Shown piece by piece: positions 1 through 8,161 of a stretch of 64,000 nt of DNA (positions are counted from its first letter, which is position 1; every line of letters starts with the position of its first letter). Source of the stretch: CAIWHR01 sp963781285 (GTDB taxonomy: Bacteria > Pseudomonadota > Gammaproteobacteria > Burkholderiales > Casimicrobiaceae); contig CAWAFI010000008.1 in NCBI GenBank assembly GCA_963781285.1, forward strand, positions 310,001-374,000. The letters are read 5' to 3'. Below the pieces are notes generated by a model. The model was not told the DNA's origin. It saw only the letters and a list, made by a program, of their open reading frames with translations, and searched no databases. The position numbers and the translations under genes are program-made.

Positions 1-153
1 CGATTGGTCGAGATTCCACCGGCCCATCGCGCCCATCGCCAGGGTCAGCGCAAACACGCGGCGCTCCCATGGATGGTGGAACCACGGCTCCCCCGCCTCG
101 GGCAGGACCGGTCCGAAGTTCTGCAGCCCGCCCATGTCGTGCACGCCGTTCAC
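1..153 (-). CDS. nthB: Nitrile hydratase beta subunit, N-terminal 51 residues (runs off the window)
   Basis: The beta subunit pairs with NthA to form nitrile hydratase, which hydrates nitriles to amides in the cytoplasm. Only the first 51 residues are in the window. They open with VNGVHDMGG, the typical start of NHase beta chains, and continue through FGPV, EPWFHHPWE and RVFALTLAMG, all family hallmarks. The start is GTG, and its first base pairs sit inside the stop of nthA (GTGA overlap), so the two subunits should be made in equal amounts by translational coupling. The rest of the gene, and any cobalt-insertion activator, lies beyond the left edge. Confidence 0.9.
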   Translation of the reverse strand, partial: MNGVHDMGGLQNFGPVLPEAGEPWFHHPWERRVFALTLAMGAMGRWNLDQS

Positions 154-815
154 GATGACGTCTGCCCGGCTTGCGCCGGCGTTTTCGGCAAGCCCGTGCC
201 GATCATCGAATCGCGCGTGACCAGCATCGCGAGCTCTTCTTCGCTCCAGCCGTCGGTGCCGGGCGGCCGTTCCGGCACGACCAGATAGCGGATCTCGGCA
301 GTCGAATCCCAAACCCGGAGCTCGACGTCGTCGGGCAGCGTCACGCCGAAATCCGCCAGTACCCCGCGCGGATCGATGACGGCGCGCGAGCGATAGGGAG
401 CGGACTTGTACCAGACGGGCGGCAAGCCGAGCACTGGCCACGGGTAGCACGAGCACAGCGTGCAGACCACCATGTTGTGCACGCGCGGGGTGTTCTCGAG
501 GGCGACCATGTGCTCGCCCTGGCGCCCGCTGTAGCCAAGCGATGCAATTGCCGCGGTCGCATCCGCGAAAAGCCATGTGCGGTAGTCCGCGTTCGCCCAA
601 GCCTTGGCGACGACCCGCGCCCCGTTGTGCGGTCCGACCTTCGTTTCGTAGGTCTCGATCAGGGCATCAAGGGCCTTCGGGTCGACATAGCCCTTGTCGA
701 CCAGCAGCGATTCGAGCGCGCGCACCCGTACGTCCATCTCGGAAAGCTCGACGCCGCCGTGACTGTGTTCGTCGTCGTGGGCGCGAGGATCCTCGCGCGG
801 TGGTGTCCGGCTCAC
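150..815 (-). CDS. nthA: Nitrile hydratase alpha subunit, cobalt type
   Basis: This is the metal-binding subunit of nitrile hydratase (RCN + H2O to amide). The 221-residue product has the claw motif CTLCSC at residues 118-123. Threonine in its second position is the known mark of cobalt rather than iron enzymes, and the two later cysteines are those normally oxidised post-translationally. The N-terminus is rich in His/Asp/Glu, as in other alpha chains, followed by VRALESLL and YRTWLFADAT. The GTG start at 815 is chosen because it gives the usual His-rich leader and overlaps the upstream DUF4124 stop as GTGA. A shorter start at the Met at 737 would remove that leader. Its own stop overlaps nthB in the same way. 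Confidence 0.93.
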   Translation of the reverse strand: MSRTPPREDPRAHDDEHSHGGVELSEMDVRVRALESLLVDKGYVDPKALDALIETYETKVGPHNGARVVAKAWANADYRTWLFADATAAIASLGYSGRQGEHMVALENTPRVHNMVVCTLCSCYPWPVLGLPPVWYKSAPYRSRAVIDPRGVLADFGVTLPDDVELRVWDSTAEIRYLVVPERPPGTDGWSEEELAMLVTRDSMIGTGLPKTPAQAGQTSS

Positions 816-1312
816 AGCCGCGGGGTGGTGCGCGGCGAAACCGGCACGGCGTATTGCTGCCGCTCGACCCGCCTGGGCGGCCGCGCTCCCGGCGCATGGC
901 GGCCGGTGTAAGGGTAGGTCGACAGGAATCCGTAACCGTAGGGGACGTACGCCGCGCCATCCCCGTAGACGCCGAGCGCTTCGTCCGGCAGATACGCCGG
1001 TCGCGCCACGAACCTTTCTTGCAGCGCGGCGCGGCGCTCGTCGGCAATGCGCGCAGCCGCGCTTTGATCCAACAGATCGCGCTGGCGCTGCAGCCAGGCA
1101 ACTGCCGCCGGATCCGCATCGCCGCCACGGATGCTCAACTTTTCGGCGTCCTTGCAAGGCTCATCGGTGTAGAGCACGTTGAGGCTCTGGTCGAAGCACT
1201 TGTAGACTTGCGTCGTCCCCGCCACGCCCATCCCACTTGCAAGAGCGAAAATTGCGAGCGCAAGCGCACGACTTCCGGCGTTGCCGGCCGCATGCGCTGC
1301 CGTTGTGGTCAT
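812..1312 (-). CDS. DUF4124-domain secreted protein, coupled to nitrile hydratase
   Basis: A 166-residue protein with a predicted signal peptide (about residues 1-33, ending near GMGVAG), then a DUF4124 segment (VYKCFDQSLNVLYTDEPC), a coiled, Arg-rich middle and a Tyr/Pro/Arg-rich tail. DUF4124 proteins are usually periplasmic and of unknown role; many betaproteobacteria carry several. Its stop codon overlaps the GTG start of nthA by 4 bases, so it is the first visible gene of the nitrile hydratase operon. No catalytic residues were recognised. An alternative start at 1345 has a better purine-rich ribosome site (GGGGGTAG) but lengthens the n-region. Function is unknown. Confidence 0.75.
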   Translation of the reverse strand: MTTTAAHAAGNAGSRALALAIFALASGMGVAGTTQVYKCFDQSLNVLYTDEPCKDAEKLSIRGGDADPAAVAWLQRQRDLLDQSAAARIADERRAALQERFVARPAYLPDEALGVYGDGAAYVPYGYGFLSTYPYTGRHAPGARPPRRVERQQYAVPVSPRTTPRL

Positions 1313-1524
1313 GTCCCGACGCGTGCTGGAATGGCTTCCAGCCATTCTACCCCCGCCCGGCGAATCGGTGCCGGGCGCTTGTCCGGATGTCGCCAACGCG
1401 CACCGGTGGGGGGGCCGCACTTGCCGAGGCAGGCCGTCACGCGGCAACCGGATCGTAGCGACCGGCCGGGGAATGCCGTGATAATCGCGGTCTGTCCAAT
1501 GCCTTTGCACCACTGACTGGAAAC

Positions 1525-2580
1525 ATGTCCTTCCTGTGGCCCCAAGCGCTCTGGCTGCTGCTGATCGTCCCGGCGCTGGTCGCTGGCTACGTGCTGCTCC
1601 AGCGCCGCAGGACCCGGGCGGCGTTGCACTTCGCCAGCGTGCTGCTGGTTCGCGAAGCGCTGACGAGCGGGCCGCGTTTCCGGCGCCACATACCGCCGCT
1701 GCTCGTTCTGCTGGCGCTGGCCGCATTGATGCTGGCGACCGCGCGCCCGCTCGCGACCATCACCCTGCCGTCGGAGCAGCGGACGATCATACTGGCGATG
1801 GACGTTTCGCGCAGCATGCGGGCCTCCGACATCGAGCCCAGTCGTATCGCCGCCGCGCGCGAGGCCGCGAAGGCTTTCGTCCAGGAGCAGCCGCCGGACG
1901 TGCGCATCGGCATCGTCGCCTTCGCCGGCTCGGCGGCCGTGGTGCAACGGCCCACGCATGATCGCAGCGATCTCGTCACGGCGATCGACCAGCTGCAGTT
2001 GCAGACCCACACGGCAATCGGCAGCGGGATCATCCTGTCGCTGGCGACGCTTTTTCCCGATGCCGGCCTCGAAGCCGAGGATCGGCCCTTTGGCAACAGG
2101 ACGCGACGCAACGTCGCCGGTAACACGCCGATCGAGGGCGCCAAGAGCCCGCCGGCGCAGGAGTGGAAGCCGGTTCCTCCCGGGTCGTATCGCCACGCTG
2201 CGATCATTCTGCTCACCGACGGCCGGCGCACGATCGGCCCCGATCCACTCGTGGCGGCCAAGCTCGCCGCCGATCGAGGGGTGAAGGTCTACACGGTCGG
2301 TTTCGGGAGGGCTGAGGGCGGCAACGCCGACATCGAGGGCATGTCGATCTACATGCGCTTCGACGAGGAGACGCTGAAGGCCGTCGCGCAGCTCACGTCC
2401 GCCGAGTACTTCCACGCCGGCAGCGCAGCCGATCTGAAAAAGGTCTATGAAAGTCTCAATGCCCGCTACGTGCTGGAGACGCAGCCCACCGAAATCACCG
2501 CACTCGTGAGTGCCCTCGCCATGCTCCTGGCGGTCGCCGCAGCGGGACTTTCCCTGTTGTGGTTCAATCGCCTGGGGTAA
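1525..2580 (+). CDS. VWA-domain membrane protein, BatA-like
   Basis: A 351-residue inner-membrane protein with two N-terminal membrane segments (about 8-25 and 56-75), a von Willebrand factor A domain (about 88-315) and a final membrane segment (about 325-347). The metal-ion-dependent adhesion site DxSxS is intact at residues 93-97 (DVSRS). This arrangement is that of BatA proteins, which usually sit in an operon with a MoxR AAA ATPase, a DUF58 protein and BatB and are linked to envelope or stress tolerance. None of those partners adjoins it here: the flanking genes are on the opposite strand. Assignment to the family is secure; the role is not known. Confidence 0.85.
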   Translation: MSFLWPQALWLLLIVPALVAGYVLLQRRRTRAALHFASVLLVREALTSGPRFRRHIPPLLVLLALAALMLATARPLATITLPSEQRTIILAMDVSRSMRASDIEPSRIAAAREAAKAFVQEQPPDVRIGIVAFAGSAAVVQRPTHDRSDLVTAIDQLQLQTHTAIGSGIILSLATLFPDAGLEAEDRPFGNRTRRNVAGNTPIEGAKSPPAQEWKPVPPGSYRHAAIILLTDGRRTIGPDPLVAAKLAADRGVKVYTVGFGRAEGGNADIEGMSIYMRFDEETLKAVAQLTSAEYFHAGSAADLKKVYESLNARYVLETQPTEITALVSALAMLLAVAAAGLSLLWFNRLG

Positions 2581-2591
2581 GCACGCCCGAA

Positions 2592-4004
2592 TTACTTCGG
2601 CGGCGGCGGTATCGGATTGCGGAGTTGCATAGGATAGGAGGCGAGGCTGCGCTGCCCGGCGGTCCCGACCGCCCGCACCGAGAACAGGTAATCGTCCTTC
2701 GACAGCGCCACGGTGGCGCGCGTGACGTTGCCGACGAATTGCGCGCCTTGCCAGAACGGCGCCGTGGTCTCGCGCCATACGATCTCGTACCCCGCGAGAT
2801 CGGGCTCGGGGTTGGCGAGCCATGACAGCGTGGTCCGATTCTCGAGTTGCAGCGTTTCGATGCGCACACCGGCGGGCGGGGAGGGCGCGCGGGCGAGCGA
2901 GGCCAGCGCGGCGGCATTGACGCGGGCGACGCCCGCTAGATAATCGAAGTCGACGAATTGCGGCAAGTCGCCGTACTGCACGCCGTCGACGATGCGCACG
3001 TCTTGATGCTGGTGGCGGAAATCCTCGCGCGCCTCGGTGAAGCGAACGGCCGTGTATCCCTGCGCGAGAAACGGTATGTGGTCGCCGCCGCGCAGATAGC
3101 GGTCGCGCCGATAGACGACCTTGACGGCCATCTCCGGCACGTAGCGCTCCGCGGCCTCGCGAATCGTCCGCGCCAGCTCGCGCGCCGGCGAATCGTTCTC
3201 GCCGCCGGTCTCGAGGCGGCGTTGCCACTCCTCGCTCACTTCCTTGCCCGCGGGAACGCCTTCGGCGAACAGGCGTAGCGTCGACGCATTGCGGCGCCCG
3301 GTTTCGTCACGCGCGTTGCCGACGATGTCGTTGGTGATCATCGCCTCGATGTTGACCCCCCGCTCGCGCGCTGCCTTCGCCCAATGCGCCGCACCGAGCA
3401 GGCCTTGCTCCTCGCCGGCCACCGCCATGAATACCAGCGTGGCCGGGAAGCGGCTCTTCGCCATCGTGCAGGCGAGCTCGATAACGACGGCCGTCCCTGA
3501 CGCGTCGTCGTTCGCGCCGGGCGCGTCGCAATCGGCGTTCAGCGCGTTGCTGCACCGCGAATCATAGTGTCCCGAAACAACGAGCGTCCGCGCTTTGGAC
3601 CCTGCGTCCGCGCCTTCGAGCGTGGCGACGACATTGACGATCGGGGTCGCTTTCGGGATGCGTGGTGTGGCCTCCTGGACGAACTCGTCGAACTCGACCT
3701 TGAGTCGCGCACCGGACTCGGTGGCGCAGCGCTGCAGCGTGTCCCGGATCCATCGGCGCGCCGCGCCGACGCCGCGATTCGGATCATCGGCTGCCGACAG
3801 CGTATGGCGCGTGCCGAATCCCGCCAGCGTACGGACGTAGGTTTCCAACCGCGCCGGCGACACATCGCGCACCAGGCGCGCAATGTCGGGATCCTGCACC
3901 GAAGGAACATCGGTGGCGACTGCGGCACATGCGCAGAGCCCGAGCACAGCCGCGACGATCGCCAGCCGGTTATCGATCACGATTTTCCTCCGCGCAAATG
4001 CCAT
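2592..4004 (-). CDS. M28-family zinc metallopeptidase with C-terminal fibronectin-like domain
   Basis: A predicted secreted aminopeptidase of the M28 (Peptidase_M28, aminopeptidase S/Y-like) family. The 470-residue product has a signal peptide (about 1-30). Its peptidase domain shows the two-zinc ligands in order: His in SGHYDS (about 146), bridging Asp in GANDDASG (about 166), the catalytic/ligand Glu pair in GEEQGLLG (about 198-199), an Asp in TNDIVG, and a late His-rich segment. The last 90 residues (from PAGVRIETL to FSVRAVG) look like a fibronectin type III domain, which could bind polymer or cell wall. The Met at 4004 is preferred over an upstream GTG at 4025; neither has a strong ribosome site. 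It converges with the VWA gene, 11 bases away. Confidence 0.88.
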   Translation of the reverse strand: MAFARRKIVIDNRLAIVAAVLGLCACAAVATDVPSVQDPDIARLVRDVSPARLETYVRTLAGFGTRHTLSAADDPNRGVGAARRWIRDTLQRCATESGARLKVEFDEFVQEATPRIPKATPIVNVVATLEGADAGSKARTLVVSGHYDSRCSNALNADCDAPGANDDASGTAVVIELACTMAKSRFPATLVFMAVAGEEQGLLGAAHWAKAARERGVNIEAMITNDIVGNARDETGRRNASTLRLFAEGVPAGKEVSEEWQRRLETGGENDSPARELARTIREAAERYVPEMAVKVVYRRDRYLRGGDHIPFLAQGYTAVRFTEAREDFRHQHQDVRIVDGVQYGDLPQFVDFDYLAGVARVNAAALASLARAPSPPAGVRIETLQLENRTTLSWLANPEPDLAGYEIVWRETTAPFWQGAQFVGNVTRATVALSKDDYLFSVRAVGTAGQRSLASYPMQLRNPIPPPPK

Positions 4005-4054
4005 GGGTGATCGGAGGCCGGGCACGTTGACCGGGCTCCGGGCCGGCTCGGTCC

Positions 4055-5056
4055 CTACTGCTTCATGACGTAGGTCGGCTCGCTGAACAGCGAGGTGATC
4101 ACAACTTGCCGGATGTCGGGATTGTCGGGCACCGCGAAGAGAATGGGCGCGATCAACTCTTCGAACAACCCGCGCAGGCTGCGCGCACCGGTCTTGTACT
4201 CGATCGCCAGCTCGGAGATCTGCTCGAACACCTTGCGCTCGACGGTCAGCTCGACGCCTTCGATCCGGAATATATCGCGGAACTGGCTGTAGATCGAGTC
4301 GCGCGGCTCGGTCATGATCCGTACCAGCATGTCCTTGGTGAGCTCATGGAAGCGGGCGATGATCGGCAGCCGCCCGGTGAACTCGGGAATCAATCCGTAG
4401 GTAAAGAGGTCCGTCGGCTTCACCCGCGCGTTCAGCCGGTCGAGGATCTTCAGATTTTCGTTCTCGGACGTGGAAATGAACCCGAAGCTGTGCACCTGCG
4501 CCATGATCTCGTCGAGGCCGACGAACGCGCCGCCGCAGATGAACAGCATGTGCGTCGTATCGACGTATTGCGCGCCACCGAGCTTGACCTGCGAGCCTTC
4601 CATGATCTTCAGCAGCGCATGCTGCACGCTTTCGCCGGAAATGCTGCGCGGTTCCTTGCCCGTCGCCTTGAGCTTGTCGATTTCGTCGATGAACACGATT
4701 CCGCTCCTGGCCTTCGCGATGTCACCGCCCGCCTTGTCGATGAGCCGCTGGAGCATCGCCTCGATTTCCTCGTTGACCCAACGCGTCTGTGCCAGCGAGG
4801 TCGCTTCTGCGGTCACGAAGGGCACGCCGAGGATTCGCGACAACGTCTCGCACAGCAGCGTTTTGCCGGTTCCGGACGGGCCGATCAGCAGGACATTGCT
4901 CTTGACGATCGGGATTCCGTCTCGCTGCGATTTTGCGATCTTCCTGAAATGCGCGTAGACGGCTACGGCTACCGTCCTCTTGGCGTCATCCTGGCCGATC
5001 ACGAACTCATCGAGAGCGCCGACGATCTGGCTTGGTTTGGCGTTCCTGTCTAGCAA
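4055..5056 (-). CDS. ClpX-like AAA+ ATPase lacking the zinc-binding domain
   Basis: A 333-residue AAA+ ATPase closely resembling the ATPase core of ClpX: Walker A GPSGTGKT (59-66), Walker B VFIDEID (121-127), the LIPEFTGRLP box and sensor-2 GARSLRG. It lacks the N-terminal four-cysteine zinc domain that ClpX uses for dimerisation and adaptor binding, and starts directly at the AAA core. The pore loop, GYVG in ClpX, reads RWVN, and the ClpP-docking IGF tripeptide is replaced by FGF in a shorter loop. So this is a paralogue and not the housekeeping unfoldase; it may act without ClpP or with another partner. No clpP is nearby. It stands alone between oppositely spaced minus-strand genes. Confidence 0.85.
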   Translation of the reverse strand: MLDRNAKPSQIVGALDEFVIGQDDAKRTVAVAVYAHFRKIAKSQRDGIPIVKSNVLLIGPSGTGKTLLCETLSRILGVPFVTAEATSLAQTRWVNEEIEAMLQRLIDKAGGDIAKARSGIVFIDEIDKLKATGKEPRSISGESVQHALLKIMEGSQVKLGGAQYVDTTHMLFICGGAFVGLDEIMAQVHSFGFISTSENENLKILDRLNARVKPTDLFTYGLIPEFTGRLPIIARFHELTKDMLVRIMTEPRDSIYSQFRDIFRIEGVELTVERKVFEQISELAIEYKTGARSLRGLFEELIAPILFAVPDNPDIRQVVITSLFSEPTYVMKQ

Positions 5057-5151
5057 GTGTCTCTCCGAACGGTTCGAGGCAGATTATGCGGGCAAACGCA
5101 GACCCGGTGTTCGTGCGCGACCATTCGAGAACCGCCCGCGATTCAGGACTG

Positions 5152-5646
5152 CTACTTCGACGGTATTGCGGGGCGGGCAGGCCGTGCCGGAGGAAGTCCG
5201 GAATCTTTCGCTGGACACAGCCAGGCGAACATGCTCTCGCCGAGCGTGTCGCGCCGCACGATGCGGTATTCCACCCGTGCTGGCGCCAATTCGAACCTGG
5301 CGACTGTGGCGCCCGTGCTGTCACGGAACGTCATCGACGCGGCGCCCATGCTGTGCGCCGAGCAATCCGCGACGTTGAGGGCAAGCATGTCCGCATATTG
5401 CCGGCTGAAGCCATATTCGTCGGTAACGCTTTGCGGCACCTTCGGCACCATCCGGAACCAGCCCTGGCGCCTGCCGTCCGGCAAAACAGTTGCCGGTGCG
5501 GACTGAACGTGGACTTCGGAGCCATCCGGCTGCGTTCCGAGATAGACGAACTTCTCGGCGGCGCACACGCTCGCGGCCGACGCGAGCACGAGAAGGGCGG
5601 CAGCGCGCGCGGCTTCGGTATCGGTGAAGTGGGACCGGCGCCACAT
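5152..5646 (-). CDS. Secreted protein resembling surface-adhesin protein E
   Basis: A 164-residue protein with a signal peptide ending near SVCAA (about residue 29). The mature part (KFVYLGTQPDGSEVHV, a WFRM strand, a conserved Cys in VADCSAHS, then MTFRDSTG) resembles the small surface-adhesin E-like family common in betaproteobacteria. Those proteins are exported beta-rich proteins with little experimental data. Two cysteines (in VADCS and AWLCP) could form a disulfide. The C-terminus is a Pro/Ala/Arg tail. The family assignment rests on recognised pattern rather than a search. It is followed on the same strand, after 95 bases, by the ClpX-like gene. Confidence 0.6.
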   Translation of the reverse strand: MWRRSHFTDTEAARAAALLVLASAASVCAAEKFVYLGTQPDGSEVHVQSAPATVLPDGRRQGWFRMVPKVPQSVTDEYGFSRQYADMLALNVADCSAHSMGAASMTFRDSTGATVARFELAPARVEYRIVRRDTLGESMFAWLCPAKDSGLPPARPARPAIPSK

Positions 5647-5773
5647 TGCGCGGATACTAACCCGAGCCCGACATCCGGAGAATTCTGGTGGTTATTGCCG
5701 GCCGACCGTTCCGGAAAGCGGAGATGCGGCGGCCCCGATCGTTGCGGTCGCGAGCATCCGCGATCAGCGCAAC

Positions 5774-5789
5774 GTAGGAGGATTCCTAC
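5774..5789. promoter_or_regulatory. Perfect palindrome GTAGGA-N4-TCCTAC upstream of bactofilin
   Basis: Six-base arms GTAGGA (5774-5779) and TCCTAC (5784-5789) flank a 4-base centre. The site is 130 bases upstream of the bactofilin start and 127 bases upstream of the divergent secreted protein. The same arms recur at 9201-9219. It could be an operator; no regulator can be named. Confidence 0.4.
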
Positions 5790-5918
5790 ACGCAGTTCCG
5801 ATTTTTCGACGCCAAGACTCCGCAGGGTGAAAAAATTCTTGCAAAATCGATTGCGCAAACGATGGCAACGGGGAACAATGACATCGTCATCGCTCTCCAC
5901 ATGCGTGAAGGAAATCCC

Positions 5919-6551
5919 ATGCTCAATTTCGGTCGCAGCGACCGCGCCGCCGATGCAAAGACTGCACTCAAGCCCGCACTCTACGAGCCGCCCGGAAGCA
6001 CACCAAGGCCGGTGGCAGGAACCGCTGCGCGCCCGGCGACAACGGGATTGACGCCGGCACGCGAAGTCCCTGTCGCGCCAGCGCCCGCATCGACAGTCGA
6101 CGCGCCGAAACAGGAGCACGCTCCCGCGCCCGAGCGGAAAGCGGAACCGGCGGGCAGCAAGCTCTCGGTCGGGATCAACATCAAGCTGAAGGGCGTCGAA
6201 CTTTCCGATTGCGACGTCCTCATCATCGAGGGTCACGTCGAGGCGACGGTCCACAGCAAGACGATGCAGATCGCGAAGCCGGGGACGCTGAAGGGAACGG
6301 CGCTGATCGATGTCGCAGAAATCCACGGTGACTTTGCGGGCGAGTTGACCGCGCGCACACGGCTGATCGTCCACGGCACCGGACGCGTTTCGGGCACGAT
6401 CCGCTACGGCAAGCTGGTCGTCGCCGAAGGCGGCGAATTGAGCGGCGACGTGAAGCGGCTGGACGTGGCCGACGAACAGGCGCAGCCGGGGCACGCTACG
6501 GCATCGGGACCACACCCGTCGGGACACACGGGCGAGCGGGCGGCACGCTGA
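5919..6551 (+). CDS. Bactofilin-family cytoskeletal protein
   Basis: A 210-residue bactofilin. Residues 1-85 are a low-complexity Pro/Ala-rich leader; about 86-190 form the polymerising beta-helix core, with repeating hydrophobic turns (IIEGHVEATV, TLKGTALIDVAEIHGDFAGELTA, then GRVSGTIRYGKLVV). A short disordered tail follows. Bactofilins assemble nucleotide-free filaments at the membrane and are tied to cell shape, stalks or polar positioning. The Met at 5919 is preferred because it follows GAAGGA by seven bases; an upstream in-frame Met at 5862 lacks one. No M23 peptidase partner lies next to it. Confidence 0.88.
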   Translation: MLNFGRSDRAADAKTALKPALYEPPGSTPRPVAGTAARPATTGLTPAREVPVAPAPASTVDAPKQEHAPAPERKAEPAGSKLSVGINIKLKGVELSDCDVLIIEGHVEATVHSKTMQIAKPGTLKGTALIDVAEIHGDFAGELTARTRLIVHGTGRVSGTIRYGKLVVAEGGELSGDVKRLDVADEQAQPGHATASGPHPSGHTGERAAR

Positions 6552-6825
6552 AAGGTCGGGCGGCCCGGCCCTTTGCGTAGAGGTTGAACGCGAATCTCGG
6601 CGTCCGCGTCAAATAACGGCCTCCGGGCCGGCGAGTCGCCGCTGCGGCCGGCTGCAGGCGCACAGAAGCCGCGCCGTAGCCGCGACTCCGCACTCGTCCC
6701 CGGCCGCGGCCAGCGGCGACGGACTGCCCGGCCCCCACACGTGAGAGCGATCGAAGGCGGCATTTGGGCTATATTGCCCCGATGCCGCCGCTCGACGCCG
6801 TGCCTCACTGTGGGAGCAACCGATC

Positions 6826-7752
6826 GTGACCGCTCCTCACGGCCCCTGGACCGGAATCTATCCGATTGCCCCGACACCGTTCGTCGAATCCGGTGACCTC
6901 GACCTTGCGGGGATGCGGCGCGTGCTCGATTGCATGATCGACCAGCGCGTGGACGGCATCTGCATCCTCGCCAACTACTCGGAACAGTTTCTGCTGACCG
7001 ACGGCGAGCGCGATACGCTGCTCGACCTATGCCTGTCGCATGTGGCGGGGCGCATCCCGGTCATCGTCACCTGCAGCCATTTCAGTACCCGGATAGCGGG
7101 CGAGCGGGCGCGCGCAGCGGCCAAGGCGGGCGCCGCCATGCTGATGCTGATGCCGCCCTACCATGGCACGACACTGCGCGCCGACGAGGCGGGCATCGTC
7201 CAGCATTTCGCGCACGTAGCCCAAGTGTCGTCGCTCCCGCTGATGGTGCAGGATGCGCCATTGAGCGGCGTCAATCTGTCGGTACCGTTTCTCGTCCGCC
7301 TCGCGCAGGAAGTGCCGGCGGTGCGCTATTTCAAGATCGAGGTGCCGGGAACGGCGGCGAAGCTGCGCGGGCTGCTCGCCGCCGGCGGCGGCCTGATCGA
7401 GGGTCCGTTCGACGGCGAGGAGTCGATCACGCTGATGGCGGACCTCGAGGCCGGGGCGACCGGTACGATGCCGAGCGCACTGCTGCCGGACCTGATCCGC
7501 CCGGTCCTCGAACGCTACCGCGCGGGTCGGCGCCACGATGCGGCGGCCGCCTATGCGCGCATCCTGCCGCTGATCAACTACGAGAATCGGCAGTGCGGAC
7601 TGCGCGCGACCAAGGCGGCGATGATGGAAGGCGGCGTCATAAAAAGCGACGCGGTGCGCCATCCGCTCGAAGCGCTGCACCCTGCGGCGCGTGCCGGGCT
7701 GCTAGAGCTCGCGCGAGAACTCGACCCGCTCGTGCTGCGGTGGGGGCGTTGA
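6826..7752 (+). CDS. DapA-family (DHDPS-like) aldolase/dehydratase
   Basis: A 308-residue class I aldolase-type TIM barrel of the dihydrodipicolinate synthase/N-acetylneuraminate lyase family. The Schiff-base lysine is K170 in VRYFKIEVPG. Where true DHDPS has Tyr in YNVP, this protein has Asp (VQDAP), and the pyruvate-carboxylate loop reads ANYSEQF instead of GTTGE. These changes argue against lysine biosynthesis and fit sugar-acid dehydratases such as 2-keto-3-deoxy-L-arabinonate dehydratase; the substrate is inferred, not shown. The start is GTG, ten bases after GGGAG. A -10-like TATATT lies near 6772. It is followed by a small lipoprotein gene. Confidence 0.8.
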   Translation: MTAPHGPWTGIYPIAPTPFVESGDLDLAGMRRVLDCMIDQRVDGICILANYSEQFLLTDGERDTLLDLCLSHVAGRIPVIVTCSHFSTRIAGERARAAAKAGAAMLMLMPPYHGTTLRADEAGIVQHFAHVAQVSSLPLMVQDAPLSGVNLSVPFLVRLAQEVPAVRYFKIEVPGTAAKLRGLLAAGGGLIEGPFDGEESITLMADLEAGATGTMPSALLPDLIRPVLERYRAGRRHDAAAAYARILPLINYENRQCGLRATKAAMMEGGVIKSDAVRHPLEALHPAARAGLLELARELDPLVLRWGR

Positions 7753-7870
7753 CCGGGCGGCAGGCGAGTGAAGTTCGACGTGGACGCCTGCTATCATGCT
7801 CCGTCGCCAGAGCCGGGCCCGACCTGGTCGGCGCCGCTCCGAAGGAAGACAAATCACTGCTGCGCTGAAA

Positions 7871-8122
7871 ATGCTCGGCGTATTCGTCGCGCTCGCGGTC
7901 TCCGGATGCGCGTCATCCGGACCGCTCACGTCCGATAACTACGATCCCGCAGGTACCAGCCGGGCGCAGTTCCTGCGGGATAGCGCGGTGTGCGAGAAGC
8001 AGGCCGAAGCCGACCAGAAGAACATCGGCCTGGGCCCCATGGACCCGACCTATGGGACCTTCAACCGGATGTACGACGCCTGCATGCGCGCGAGCGGATT
8101 CACGCGCAAGCAACAACAATGA
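7871..8122 (+). CDS. Small lipoprotein, unknown function
   Basis: An 83-residue protein with a lipoprotein signal peptide (MLGVFVALAVSGC, lipobox cysteine about residue 13). The mature part is short and acidic-basic mixed with two further cysteines (SAVCEKQAEAD and YDACMRASGF) and ends in a Lys/Gln tail. It resembles the small outer-membrane lipoproteins of betaproteobacteria annotated only as hypothetical. The Met at 7871 is chosen because it gives a compact signal peptide; no good ribosome site precedes it and an upstream in-frame start at 7796 would add a basic leader. It lies 118 bases after the DapA-family gene on the same strand. Confidence 0.65.
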   Translation: MLGVFVALAVSGCASSGPLTSDNYDPAGTSRAQFLRDSAVCEKQAEADQKNIGLGPMDPTYGTFNRMYDACMRASGFTRKQQQ

Positions 8123-8161
8123 GAGCCGCTCGTCCGGTGGCCGGGTAATGCTCGAATTGCG

